From Croceitalea rosinachiae (lineage in GTDB: Bacteria > Bacteroidota > Bacteroidia > Flavobacteriales > Flavobacteriaceae), in assembly GCF_031846445.1 (NCBI RefSeq), contig NZ_JAVRHR010000002.1, positions 372,001 through 436,000 on the forward strand: a DNA stretch of 64,000 nucleotides, read 5' to 3'. The first letter of the stretch is position 1. Each line of letters begins with the position of its first letter. Shown here piece after piece: positions 36,770 to 45,325 of the stretch. The notes under the pieces are model-generated. The model worked only from the letters and a program-made list of their open reading frames with translations, had not been told where the DNA came from and did not search any database. Both the position numbers and the translations under genes were made by a program.

Positions 36770-37429
36770 TTATGAAAATGTTCTGGCTCCAAAGATACTA
36801 CTTCCAATACGCACCATAGTACTACCTTCTTCAATTGCTATTTGGTAATCTCCACTCATACCCATTGATAAAGTAGTTATATAGGATAGCTTTTTAAGTA
36901 ATGTATCGAAAAGCATTTTTAAGTGCTTGAATTCTTTTCGAACTTGTTCCATGCTGCTGGTGAAGGAGGCCATGCCCATAAGCCCCACAATCTTTATGTT
37001 TTCTAAAGACTTAAATTCCTCAGAATCAATCATTCCTAAAATTTCATTTTCGTCAAATCCAAATTTAGTCTCTTCTTGAGCGATATGGACCTGTAAAAGA
37101 CAACGAATGATTCGATTGTGCTTTTTTGCTTGTTTATCAATTTCTTTCAGTAGTCTATAACTATCCACGCCGTGTATCAAATCAACATACTGCGCCATAT
37201 ATTTGACCTTATTGCGTTGCACATGTCCAATCATATGCCATTGAATATCTTTTGGTAAAACTTCCCATTTTTGGGTCATTTCTTGAATCTTATTCTCCCC
37301 AAAAATTCGTTGCCCAGCGTCATAGGCTTCCAAAATGGCTTCATTGGGTTTTGTTTTAGATACTGCGACCAGTGTAACAGTATCTGTAACGTTTTTTTTA
37401 ATGGATGTGAGATTATCAGCTATTGACAT
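36770..37429 (-). CDS. YggS/PLPBP family pyridoxal phosphate-binding protein
   Basis: A 219-residue TIM-barrel protein of the PROSC family, which keeps pyridoxal phosphate levels in balance. The PLP-binding Lys25 lies in LVAVSKTKP; FGENKIQEM, WHMIGHVQRNK and LSMGMSGDYQIAIEEG, SxxRIG-type phosphate loop (TMVRIGSSIFG) are all present. It has no known catalytic activity of its own. It lies 10 bases after the DUF1015 gene on the same strand. Confidence 0.93.
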   Translation of the reverse strand: MSIADNLTSIKKNVTDTVTLVAVSKTKPNEAILEAYDAGQRIFGENKIQEMTQKWEVLPKDIQWHMIGHVQRNKVKYMAQYVDLIHGVDSYRLLKEIDKQAKKHNRIIRCLLQVHIAQEETKFGFDENEILGMIDSEEFKSLENIKIVGLMGMASFTSSMEQVRKEFKHLKMLFDTLLKKLSYITTLSMGMSGDYQIAIEEGSTMVRIGSSIFGARTFS

Positions 37430-37439
37430 TTTTACCCTT

Positions 37440-38675
37440 TTATAGTTCGTAAATGGTTAATCCACTTCGCAATTTCGGTTCAATATAAGTACTCTTTGGT
37501 GGCATTACCAAGCCAGCATCTGCAATGGCTTTTATTTCATTTATAGTAATAGGGACCAAGCTAAACCCTACAACAAAATCACCACAATCTATACTATCTT
37601 TCATTTTTATAAGATTATATTTTCCATAGCCGTATGCAATACGTTTATCATTGCGTAAATCTTGAATTCCTAAAATAGGTTCTAGAATTGTTTTATAAAG
37701 GATTTGAGTATCTAGTTCACTTAATGGATCTGTGAAAGCATAGACTTTTTTTCGAAGATAAAGAGAGTAAAATTCTCCATCTAAATACATGCTGAAATGA
37801 TGTTTTTTAGTAGGTTTATAAATACCATCATTTCTCTTTTCGATGCGATATAACGCATCCAATTGAATTAAAAACTCATCAGGTGACATGCCATTTAGGT
37901 CTTTGACCATACGATTGAACTCATATATCTTAATTTCAGACTCTGGAATTAAATAGCTCATAAAAAAATTATATGCCTCTTCGCCTGTATGTTCGTTATT
38001 TTTTGACTTTAATTTTTCGGCCAATAAACATGAAGAAGCACTTCTATGGTGCCCATCGGCAATATAAAGTGTTTTAACTTCACCAAATAATCGTTGTAGT
38101 CTTTCTATGGTATTGCTATCTGAAACTTTCCAGAGTTTATGGTTGACTCGGTCTGTAGTAGTGAAATCATATTCAGGTTTTTTAGTAACCTCATTTTTTA
38201 GTAAGGTAGAAATTTCATCGTTGTCTTTATAAGTCATTAACACTGGCTCAGCATTAAAACCAACAGTATTCAGATAGTCCGCAAAAAGCACTTCTCTTTT
38301 TTCAAGGGTATCTTCATGTTTTTTGATGACATCTTTTTTATAATCCCTAATACTTGTGGCACAAAAAAAGCCTAAGCTGCTAAAACTACTTTTGCTAATT
38401 TGATATAGATAGAAACTTGGTATCTCATCTTGTACAAATATGGTATCTTCCAAGAACTCCATATAGCGATTGTGGACTAATTTAAAACGTTCTTTGCCCA
38501 AAATATTCTTATGAAATTTAAACCCAGGATTAATGATATGCAAAAACGAAAATGGGTTGTATTCTAAAATACTATTGAGTTCTTGCAAATCATATTCTTC
38601 GTAAGATTTTGAAGCTACAAACGATACCTTGTCTTTGGTTGGCCGTATGGCTTTGAATGGTTTTATAATAGCCAT
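37440..38675 (-). CDS. DUF1015 family protein
   Basis: A 411-residue cytoplasmic protein of the DUF1015 family. It opens with IKPFKAIRPTKDKV and contains the central YIADGHHRSAS block, the family hallmark, and YGYGKYNL-containing C-terminal part. The DGHHR segment suggests a ParB/Srx-like nucleotide-binding fold, but activity is unproven. In many genomes the family is encoded next to serine biosynthesis genes; here it sits one base from the hydroxyacyl-CoA dehydrogenase gene in the eight-gene run. Confidence 0.88.
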   Translation of the reverse strand: MAIIKPFKAIRPTKDKVSFVASKSYEEYDLQELNSILEYNPFSFLHIINPGFKFHKNILGKERFKLVHNRYMEFLEDTIFVQDEIPSFYLYQISKSSFSSLGFFCATSIRDYKKDVIKKHEDTLEKREVLFADYLNTVGFNAEPVLMTYKDNDEISTLLKNEVTKKPEYDFTTTDRVNHKLWKVSDSNTIERLQRLFGEVKTLYIADGHHRSASSCLLAEKLKSKNNEHTGEEAYNFFMSYLIPESEIKIYEFNRMVKDLNGMSPDEFLIQLDALYRIEKRNDGIYKPTKKHHFSMYLDGEFYSLYLRKKVYAFTDPLSELDTQILYKTILEPILGIQDLRNDKRIAYGYGKYNLIKMKDSIDCGDFVVGFSLVPITINEIKAIADAGLVMPPKSTYIEPKLRSGLTIYEL

Positions 38676-38676
38676 A

Positions 38677-39564
38677 TTAGCTGAATTGTGAAGCTACTTT
38701 GTAGGCTTTTCTAGATTCTGAATAATTGTAAAACCCTTCACCTGATTTCACCCCGAGCTTACCGGCCATAACCATGTTGACTAGAAGTGGGCATGGGGCA
38801 TATTTAGGGTTTTTAAAACCATTGTACATAACGTTCAAAATAGATAAACACACATCAAGCCCAATAAAATCGGCAAGTTGTAATGGTCCCATTGGGTGTG
38901 CCATACCTAATTTCATTACAGTATCAATCTCATTTACTCCTGCCACACTGTTATATAGGGTCTCAATAGCCTCATTTATCATAGGCATGAGAATTCGGTT
39001 TGCAACAAAACCGGGGTAATCATTTACCTCAGTAGGAGTTTTTCCTAGTTTTTTCGAAAGTTCCATGATGATCGAGGTAACTTCCTCAGAAGTACTATAC
39101 CCCCTAATAATTTCGACTAATTTCATGATTGGTACTGGGTTCATAAAATGCATACCGATAACTTTATCTGCTCTTTCTGTGGCAGCTCCAATTTGAGTGA
39201 TAGAGATAGAAGATGTATTGGTCGCTAGAATGGTATTAGCATGGCAGATTTCATCAAGCTGTTTAAAAAGGCCTAATTTAATTTCTAAATTTTCTGTGGC
39301 AGCTTCCACCACGAGATCCACGTTCTCAACACCTTTATTTAACTCTGTATAGGTATTGATTTTGTTAAGTGTATTTTGTTTGTCACTAGCTCTAATACGT
39401 TCTTTAGTCAGCATTCTATCCAAATTTTTGGTAATTGTGTTAATACCTGTATCCAAAGAACTTTGCGATATATCAACTAGATTGACTTGATAACCGTTTT
39501 GGGCAAAAACATGGGCAATTCCATTACCCATTGTTCCAGCACCAATTACCGCTATTGTATTCAT
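38677..39564 (-). CDS. 3-hydroxybutyryl-CoA dehydrogenase
   Basis: NAD(P)-dependent dehydrogenase acting on 3-hydroxyacyl-CoA in butyrate/fatty acid metabolism. The start MNTIAVIGAGTMGNGIAHVF gives the GxGxxG loop directly; an ATG two codons upstream (39570) is also possible. The catalytic His lies in GMHFMNPVPIMKLVEII, and the C-terminal helical domain includes GVKSGEGFYNY. Length 295 is normal. It is the second gene of the - strand run. Confidence 0.93.
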   Translation of the reverse strand: MNTIAVIGAGTMGNGIAHVFAQNGYQVNLVDISQSSLDTGINTITKNLDRMLTKERIRASDKQNTLNKINTYTELNKGVENVDLVVEAATENLEIKLGLFKQLDEICHANTILATNTSSISITQIGAATERADKVIGMHFMNPVPIMKLVEIIRGYSTSEEVTSIIMELSKKLGKTPTEVNDYPGFVANRILMPMINEAIETLYNSVAGVNEIDTVMKLGMAHPMGPLQLADFIGLDVCLSILNVMYNGFKNPKYAPCPLLVNMVMAGKLGVKSGEGFYNYSESRKAYKVASQFS

Positions 39565-39596
39565 AAACATTTATATTAATGCCCAAACACGGGCAA

Positions 39597-40568
39597 TTAG
39601 TTTTTATTATCGAAAGCTTGGATGACCTGAAGCGCAACCCTTAATGCGGCAGTGCCCTGTGTCAATGAAACGATGGGTTCTGTACCATTGTTGATAGCAT
39701 CGGCAAAGGTTTCTAATTCTTCAAAAATTGCATTGTTTGACTCAATATCGGGATTCTCAAAATAAATCTGTTTTTTTATACCTTCTGCATTTTGTAAAAT
39801 CATATCAAAATCACCAGGTGATTCTGGAGCATCTTTCATTTTTACAACTTCCACTTTTTTCTCTAAAAAATCGACTGATATATAGGCATCTTTTTGAAAA
39901 AAACGTGATTTACGCATATTTTTCAATGATATTCTGCTAGCAGTTAAATTGGCTACACAACCATTTTTAAATTCAATTCGAGCATTTGCAATATCCGGGG
40001 AATTGCTTATTACGGAAACTCCACTGGCATTGATTTGTCGCACATCAGATTCGACGACACTTAAAATGGCATCTATATCGTGTATCATCAAATCTAAAAC
40101 CACAGGCACATCTGTGCCGCGAGGGTTAAATTCTGCCAAACGATGGGTTTCAATAAACATTGGATTTTCTATCTTTTCTTTTACGGCAATGAATGCAGGG
40201 TTAAATCGTTCTACATGACCTACTTGGCCCTTAACATTATGTTTTGACTCTAGTTCAATAAGTTCTTCGGCCTCTTGCAGAGTATTGGTTATGGGTTTTT
40301 CAATAAAAATATGTTTCCCACTTTTCATAACTTTTTTAGCGCAGTCATAATGTGAAAGAGTAGGAGTAACAATATCTACAACATCAACGGCTTCAATTAA
40401 AGTATTGATGTTCTCATAATAAGAATACCCAAATTCGTCGGCTACCTTTTTTGCATTTATTTCATCGGGATCATAAAAACCTATAAGTTCATACTTTGCA
40501 GATTGATTTAATAAACGAAGATGAATTTTTCCTAAGTGTCCGGCACCGAGTACACCAACTTTCAGCAT
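39597..40568 (-). CDS. Gfo/Idh/MocA family oxidoreductase
   Basis: A 323-residue NAD(P)-dependent oxidoreductase. The N-terminal Rossmann fold has GVLGAGHLGKIH; the EKPITNT motif carries the family's conserved Lys. The C-terminal alpha/beta domain holds the catalytic HDIDAIL region. Substrates in this family are sugars or inositols; this one may be close to UDP-N-acetylglucosamine 3-dehydrogenases, but I cannot fix that. It is the first gene of the eight-gene - strand run and has a -7 promoter element just upstream. Confidence 0.88.
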   Translation of the reverse strand: MLKVGVLGAGHLGKIHLRLLNQSAKYELIGFYDPDEINAKKVADEFGYSYYENINTLIEAVDVVDIVTPTLSHYDCAKKVMKSGKHIFIEKPITNTLQEAEELIELESKHNVKGQVGHVERFNPAFIAVKEKIENPMFIETHRLAEFNPRGTDVPVVLDLMIHDIDAILSVVESDVRQINASGVSVISNSPDIANARIEFKNGCVANLTASRISLKNMRKSRFFQKDAYISVDFLEKKVEVVKMKDAPESPGDFDMILQNAEGIKKQIYFENPDIESNNAIFEELETFADAINNGTEPIVSLTQGTAALRVALQVIQAFDNKN

Positions 40569-40583
40569 AAAATTTTATTTCTT

Positions 40584-40591
40584 CAAAAATA
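40584..40591 (-). promoter_or_regulatory. -7 promoter element TATTTTTG of the eight-gene run
   Basis: On the minus strand an exact TAnnTTTG match ends 15 bases before the ATG at 40568. The -33 box is unclear. It would serve the run from the oxidoreductase to gntK. Confidence 0.5.
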
Positions 40592-40669
40592 GGAATATCA
40601 ATAGAAAATGAACCCATTGATACTTGAAGTTAAGAAAGAACTTTTTAATTTCGTTTTCCAAACCAAAAC

Positions 40670-41311
40670 ATGCGAGATACATTAAAACATAAAGGAATGC
40701 GCAATAATTTGGCCGAAACCCTTATTGGTAAAGGTATTACCGATGAAAAAGTGCTGAATGCCATACGTGAAGTTCCAAGGCACTTGTTTTTAGATAGTGG
40801 TTTTGAGGTACATGCTTATCAAGATAAGGCTTTTCCTATCGGTGCGGAGCAAACTATTTCGCAACCTTATACCGTTGCTTTTCAAACTGAACTTTTGAAT
40901 ATTGAACCAGGCCATAAAATTTTGGAAATAGGTACTGGTAGCGGTTATCAAACGGCTGTGCTTTTAGGCCTAAAAGCTAAGGTTTATACTATTGAACGCC
41001 AGCAAGAATTGTTTAAAAAGACAAAGTTATTTTTTAATAAAATGGGGTACCGGCCCAAAAAAATAATTTTTGGTGATGGCTACAAAGGCTTACCAGATGA
41101 AGCACCTTTTGATGGCATTATTGTCACTGCAGGTGCTCCAATAGTACCTAAACCACTAATGGCACAATTAAAAATAGGAGGAAAGCTGGTCATACCAGTG
41201 GGGTTAGATGAGCAAATAATGACGCTATACATAAGAAAGTCGGAAAAGGAATTTGAGAAAAAAGAGCTTGGTAATTTTAGGTTTGTTCCCTTATTAGAGG
41301 ACAAGAATTAA
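40670..41311 (+). CDS. pcm: Protein-L-isoaspartate O-methyltransferase Pcm
   Basis: Repairs isoaspartyl residues in aged proteins using SAM. The 213-residue protein starts MRDTLKHKGMRNNLAETL and has the family blocks VPRHLFLD, IGAEQTISQPYTVAFQTELL (in part, the substrate loop), and SAM motif I LEIGTGSGYQTAVL. Its stop codon overlaps that of smpB in TTAA, so the two convergent genes share their last bases. Confidence 0.94.
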   Translation: MRDTLKHKGMRNNLAETLIGKGITDEKVLNAIREVPRHLFLDSGFEVHAYQDKAFPIGAEQTISQPYTVAFQTELLNIEPGHKILEIGTGSGYQTAVLLGLKAKVYTIERQQELFKKTKLFFNKMGYRPKKIIFGDGYKGLPDEAPFDGIIVTAGAPIVPKPLMAQLKIGGKLVIPVGLDEQIMTLYIRKSEKEFEKKELGNFRFVPLLEDKN

Positions 41312-41769
41312 TTATTGAAATTCTTCTTGATTCTTGATAAATCTCGTTTATTGTCACGGTCTTTTATCGTTTCTCGTTTATCATAATTCTTTTTTCCTTT
41401 TGCAAGTCCAATGTTCATCTTAGCAAGACCCTTATCGTTTAAGAATAAATTTAAGGGAACGATGGTCAAGCCAGAGGCGGTAACTTCTTTTTGTAATTTT
41501 TTCAACTCTCTTTTATTGAGTAGAAGTTTTCTTTCCGCTTTTGGTTTGTGGTTATAGTGACCTCCATAGCTGTATTCATCAATTTGCATATTGATTACAA
41601 ATAGTTCGCCATTATCGTTGAACTCACAAAAACTTTGTGATATTGAAGCTTTGCCCAAGCGTATCGATTTGATTTCAGTACCACCAAGAACAATTCCTGC
41701 TGTATATTTATCCAAGATTTCATAATCAAACTTGGCACGTTTATTCTTTATGTTGATATTTTTCTGCAT
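41308..41769 (-). CDS. smpB: SsrA-binding protein SmpB
   Basis: Partner of tmRNA in rescue of stalled ribosomes. The chosen start at 41769 gives MQKNINIKNKRAKFDYEILD, the usual opening; an ATG three codons upstream is unlikely because the -7 promoter element overlaps it. The OB-fold blocks GIVLGGTEIKSIR and HKPKAERKLLLNK and the basic C-terminal tail KGKKNYDKRETIKDRD are intact. Length 153 is normal. The tmRNA gene itself is not in this window. Confidence 0.96.
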   Translation of the reverse strand: MQKNINIKNKRAKFDYEILDKYTAGIVLGGTEIKSIRLGKASISQSFCEFNDNGELFVINMQIDEYSYGGHYNHKPKAERKLLLNKRELKKLQKEVTASGLTIVPLNLFLNDKGLAKMNIGLAKGKKNYDKRETIKDRDNKRDLSRIKKNFNN

Positions 41770-41775
41770 TAAGTA

Positions 41776-41783
41776 CAAAAATA
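41776..41783 (-). promoter_or_regulatory. -7 promoter element TATTTTTG of smpB
   Basis: An exact TAnnTTTG match on the minus strand, ending six bases before the smpB ATG. Transcription would start at about the ATG itself, pointing to a leaderless message. Confidence 0.55.
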
Positions 41784-41847
41784 GGTTTAATTGATAAAAG
41801 TGTAATGTTGAATAACTTTTTACGATTATGTTTTAAACCTTTTATTC

Positions 41848-42594
41848 ATGAAAAAAATCATTTTATTTTTTTTAGCATCATGTATAATAGCTTGTAATGA
41901 GAATCAGGCTGATAAGTTAGATGTGCAACAAATAATAGATAAAGCAATTGAAGCAAGTGGTGGTATTCATCATGAAGACAGTAATGTTTCATTTTCATTT
42001 AGAGATAAACAATATGTTGCTCAAATTGAAAATGGAAAAAAAATACTAAAAAGAATAACATATACTGACTCTTTGAAAATCATAGATATTAAAAAACACA
42101 ATTCGTTTCAGCGTTTTTTTAATGACAGTTTGATAAGTATACCTGATTCTATAGCTAATCGTTATTCAAATTCGGTCAATTCTGTGCATTATTTTGCCCG
42201 TTTGCCTTTTGGGTTGAACGACCCGGCGGTACATAAAGAATTGATTGGTGAAGTTGAGGTTAATGGAGCTAGCTATTATAAAGTAAAAGTCACTTTTGAT
42301 GAAAATGATGGTGGTGACGATTTTGACGATATATACATCTATTGGTTTAATAAGGCATCATTCAAGCCAGATTTTCTTGCCTATGAGTTTCATGTCAATG
42401 GAGGCGGTATTCGGTTTAGACAAGCTTTTAATGAAAGGTATATTAATGAAATTAGATTTGTTGATTATAATAACTATAAGGCCAATAACAAGAAAGTAGA
42501 TATTTATAAAATAGATAGTTTGTTTGCGAATAACGCTTTAGAGCTACTTTCAAAAATAGAATTAAAAGATATTAAGGTAGAAGAAGCAAATTAA
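41848..42594 (+). CDS. DUF6503 family lipoprotein
   Basis: A 248-residue lipoprotein (signal MKKIILFFLASCIIAC, lipobox IIAC). It resembles the Bacteroidota DUF6503 family: VQQIIDKAIEASGG near the N-terminus, a VSFSFRDKQYVAQ strand, HYFARLPFGLNDP and a C-terminal beta-rich part with FNERYINEIRFVDY. The overall look is of the LolA/outer-membrane-lipoprotein-sorting-like fold, which is inference. Its stop overlaps that of the convergent phosphatase gene in TTAA. Confidence 0.78.
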   Translation: MKKIILFFLASCIIACNENQADKLDVQQIIDKAIEASGGIHHEDSNVSFSFRDKQYVAQIENGKKILKRITYTDSLKIIDIKKHNSFQRFFNDSLISIPDSIANRYSNSVNSVHYFARLPFGLNDPAVHKELIGEVEVNGASYYKVKVTFDENDGGDDFDDIYIYWFNKASFKPDFLAYEFHVNGGGIRFRQAFNERYINEIRFVDYNNYKANNKKVDIYKIDSLFANNALELLSKIELKDIKVEEAN

Positions 42595-43148
42595 TACATT
42601 TTAAGCCTAATATCAGTCGCTTTGCCATCTATTACCCTAATGATAAAAAGGCTTCCATTATCATCTTCTTGCATAGCATCATACTTCTCTAGGCCTAGAA
42701 TTTTATTGGTTAAAGCTGGTGTTGAATTGCTATGTCCGACAATAAGTACATTTTTACCTTCATTATCTGATTTTAATATCTCAACATCAATGTCTCTTGG
42801 GTCATAATATTGAACGTCAATATCTTTCTTTACCGAAGTGGGTGCGGCAGTCATTAGCGTACGCTGGTAATTTGTAGAATATATTGCATCTAAAGGAACT
42901 TGGTCGAATATTTCTGCCCACCTTATAGCGCGATCTAGTCCTTCTTGCATTAACTCTGGATCAATATTGTTCGGATCACTCTTCTCTTTTTCTGCATGTC
43001 TGATTAAATAAAAGGTAGATATTGTAGGTTCTTTACTGATTTCTTTATCTTTAGTAGGTTGATTACAGCTTAATAAACCCACCAACAGCACTAAGCCGAT
43101 TAAGCATTTTTTGAAATTGTTTAATGCTACTTTGCTAATTTCTCTCAT
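42591..43148 (-). CDS. Histidine phosphatase family lipoprotein
   Basis: A 185-residue protein of the phosphoglycerate-mutase-like (SixA-type) superfamily. The catalytic motif is YLIRHAEKEKSD, and the second His lies in LIVGHSNSTP. A signal with lipobox LLSC (VGLLSCNQ) implies envelope attachment, so it likely acts on extracytoplasmic phosphate esters. It is divergent from the PorP-SPOR gene across 52 bases. Confidence 0.85.
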   Translation of the reverse strand: MREISKVALNNFKKCLIGLVLLVGLLSCNQPTKDKEISKEPTISTFYLIRHAEKEKSDPNNIDPELMQEGLDRAIRWAEIFDQVPLDAIYSTNYQRTLMTAAPTSVKKDIDVQYYDPRDIDVEILKSDNEGKNVLIVGHSNSTPALTNKILGLEKYDAMQEDDNGSLFIIRVIDGKATDIRLKMY

Positions 43149-43200
43149 AAATTAATGATTGGAATAAGCTAAAAATAGCATTATATTTTTAATTTAAACC

Positions 43201-44622
43201 ATGCATAAGCTCTTAAAGATTTTCATAATTTATCTTTTCACTTTCCATGTTTTAGGGCAAGAAAGAAATTTGCCGGGTGATTTGAGGCAACATAATCTTA
43301 ACCAATTTAACTCCAGTTTATTTAACCCCACATTTTCCTTTGATAGAAATATGCCTAGGTCAATTACCTTATGGTCGCGTTGGCAATGGCAAACAATCGA
43401 TGCGGACCCTACTACCATTTTTTTAAATTACACCCAAAAGTTAGATGCACAATCATCAGCGGGTATTGGATTTTTTCAGCATAACACTGGTGTTCTGATA
43501 AACACAGGTGCAATTTTAAATTATGGGTATGCCATACCATTAGGAGAAGAATCTAATTTGATTTTTGGGACTAATATTAGTTTTTATAATCAAAAATTGG
43601 CCGATGATCGTTTAATTGACGATAGCCAAATCGATTTAGTAGAGCTTTCTACTGAAAATAGTTTTATTGCTGAATTTGCACCAGGTTTACGCATTCAGGC
43701 CAACGGTTTTAGTATGGCCATAACGATAGAGAATGCTTTGGACTACAATTTTTCAGATAATGAAAGAGAGGCAGCATCTCGTATTTTTTCAGCATCAATA
43801 AGTAATGATTTTCCTGTATTTCTTTTTGATGGAGTAAGTTATTTAAGACCTATGGCTTACGTAAGGGCGATACCTAACGAAGATACTCAGTACGGTTTGA
43901 CCGCTTTGTTTTCAAACCCTAAGTTTTGGGTACAGGGTGGTTACAATAGTTTTTATGGGGTTTCTGGAGGAGCTGGTGCCACTTTGTTTGAAAAATTTTC
44001 GATTGGAGCTTTAATGGAGTTCGGATTGGATAATGCCATAAGTGATGAAGACCCTACTTTTGAAATAGTTGCTTCATACTATTTTGGAAAGCAAAGTTTT
44101 GCTGCAAAAGAAAAGAAAGAAAAAAAATCTGCTGAAGAACGGATGGATGATGTTGAAGAAAGAAGATGGTTGGCTGAAGAAGAACGAGAAAGACAACGCT
44201 TAGAAAGAGAGCAGCAATTAGCTACTGAAAGGCAAGATTCTATAAATAAGGTCAGAGAGGCTGAACTAGCTGCAGTTCGTGAACAAAATAGATTAGATAG
44301 TATCGCCAGGGTGCTACGAGAGCAGGAAGTTGAGGTGCAACCTAATGAAAAATATGAAGAGGTGGTTACTTCTGATGGATTGGAGCCAGGTTTCTATTTA
44401 ATTGCCAATGTATTCGGCACACAAAAGTATTATGAGAGTTTTATGAATACGTTGAGAACTAAGGGTATAGAGCCTAAATCTTTTTTTAGAAGTTTAAATG
44501 GATATAACTATGTATACCTTGGGCGTTATAACACAATCGGTGAAGCTAGGGCTGCTCGTGACAGTAATTTCAACGGCAAATATTCTGATGCATTATGGAT
44601 ATTTAGAGTAAGAGGAAAATAG
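43201..44622 (+). CDS. PorP/SprF-type outer membrane protein with C-terminal SPOR-like domain
   Basis: A 473-residue secreted protein. After a signal peptide ending near VLGQE, residues 25-300 resemble the PorP/SprF beta-barrel family tied to type IX secretion and gliding: FNSSLFNPTF, SAGIGFFQHNTG, LNYGYAIPLGEESNLIFGTN and ending YYFGKQ. Residues about 305-385 are a charged coiled coil (EEERERQRLEREQQLA and repeats of it). The last 75 residues (GFYLIANVFGTQKYYESFM onward) look like a SPOR domain, which binds denuded peptidoglycan. The protein could tie the outer membrane to the wall. No other type IX genes are adjacent. Confidence 0.83.
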   Translation: MHKLLKIFIIYLFTFHVLGQERNLPGDLRQHNLNQFNSSLFNPTFSFDRNMPRSITLWSRWQWQTIDADPTTIFLNYTQKLDAQSSAGIGFFQHNTGVLINTGAILNYGYAIPLGEESNLIFGTNISFYNQKLADDRLIDDSQIDLVELSTENSFIAEFAPGLRIQANGFSMAITIENALDYNFSDNEREAASRIFSASISNDFPVFLFDGVSYLRPMAYVRAIPNEDTQYGLTALFSNPKFWVQGGYNSFYGVSGGAGATLFEKFSIGALMEFGLDNAISDEDPTFEIVASYYFGKQSFAAKEKKEKKSAEERMDDVEERRWLAEEERERQRLEREQQLATERQDSINKVREAELAAVREQNRLDSIARVLREQEVEVQPNEKYEEVVTSDGLEPGFYLIANVFGTQKYYESFMNTLRTKGIEPKSFFRSLNGYNYVYLGRYNTIGEARAARDSNFNGKYSDALWIFRVRGK

Positions 44623-44625
44623 AAA

Positions 44626-45222
44626 TCATTTTCTTATTTCTCGACTTATGAGCTGTTCCAAATATGCCATGGTATTCATCAAATACTTTCTATCTCGAGT
44701 CATAGTACCCATCGCAACTGCACCTTGAAGAATAGTATAAAGTTGTTTCGAAAATTGGAGTGGGGGTACAGGTATCTTTATCTCATTGGCATTGACCCCA
44801 TTTTCAAGAACCAATGCTATCTTACCTTCAATTTCTTTGATAGTTTCTTTATTAGCAGCAGCCAATAAACTATTGTTATGCTGGGCATCTACGCCAATGT
44901 TCAAAATCGGGCATCCACCCATAGAAAGCGTAAAAACATCATATTGTCTGTAAAAGTTAATTATTGAATTGATTTTATCAAGGGCGGTGCCTTCAACATT
45001 CAAGAGATCATCAACTTTCTGGAGTATTATATTTCTATTATATTCAAAAGCAGCTAACGCTAAAGCCTCTTTATTTTCAAAATTGCCATAAATAGCACCC
45101 TTTGTAAGTCCCGTAGCTTCGGTTAGATGACTCATACTAGTACCGACATAACCATGTTTGTTAAAAATAGGCGCTACGGTTTCTATAATATATTTTGTAG
45201 TTCTCTCAGCTTTGGTAGACAT
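44626..45222 (-). CDS. TetR/AcrR family transcriptional regulator
   Basis: A 198-residue repressor-type protein. The N-terminal helix-turn-helix is TSMSHLTEATGLTKGAIYGNFENKEAL, quoted here in parts: TSMSHLTEATGLTKGAIYG is typical of TetR recognition. The C-terminal ligand domain is of the kind with GGCPILNIGVDA, seen in the TetR C-terminal group 33-like regulators. No drug pump or metabolic gene is adjacent, so it may act elsewhere or on itself through the inverted repeat at 45260. Confidence 0.9.
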   Translation of the reverse strand: MSTKAERTTKYIIETVAPIFNKHGYVGTSMSHLTEATGLTKGAIYGNFENKEALALAAFEYNRNIILQKVDDLLNVEGTALDKINSIINFYRQYDVFTLSMGGCPILNIGVDAQHNNSLLAAANKETIKEIEGKIALVLENGVNANEIKIPVPPLQFSKQLYTILQGAVAMGTMTRDRKYLMNTMAYLEQLISREIRK

Positions 45223-45259
45223 TGTGGTTCAGATTGGATATAGCTAATATAGAAAAAAT

Positions 45260-45275
45260 TATACTGTGTGGTATA
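45260..45275. promoter_or_regulatory. Inverted repeat TATAC-N6-GTATA, candidate TetR operator
   Basis: A 16-base inverted repeat with five-base arms, 38 bases upstream of the tetR start codon and next to the clpB terminator. The size and place suit autoregulation by a TetR dimer. A match this short can occur by chance. Confidence 0.45.
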
Positions 45276-45277
45276 TC

Positions 45278-45309
45278 AAAAAGAGCATCTAATTTTAGAT
45301 GCTCTTTTT
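45278..45309 (-). terminator. Rho-independent terminator after clpB
   Basis: A perfect 14-bp stem AAAAAGAGCATCTA / TAGATGCTCTTTTT with loop ATTT, 17 bases after the clpB stop on the minus strand. It isolates clpB from the downstream tetR gene. Confidence 0.88.
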
Positions 45310-45325
45310 TTTCTTAGATCAACTT

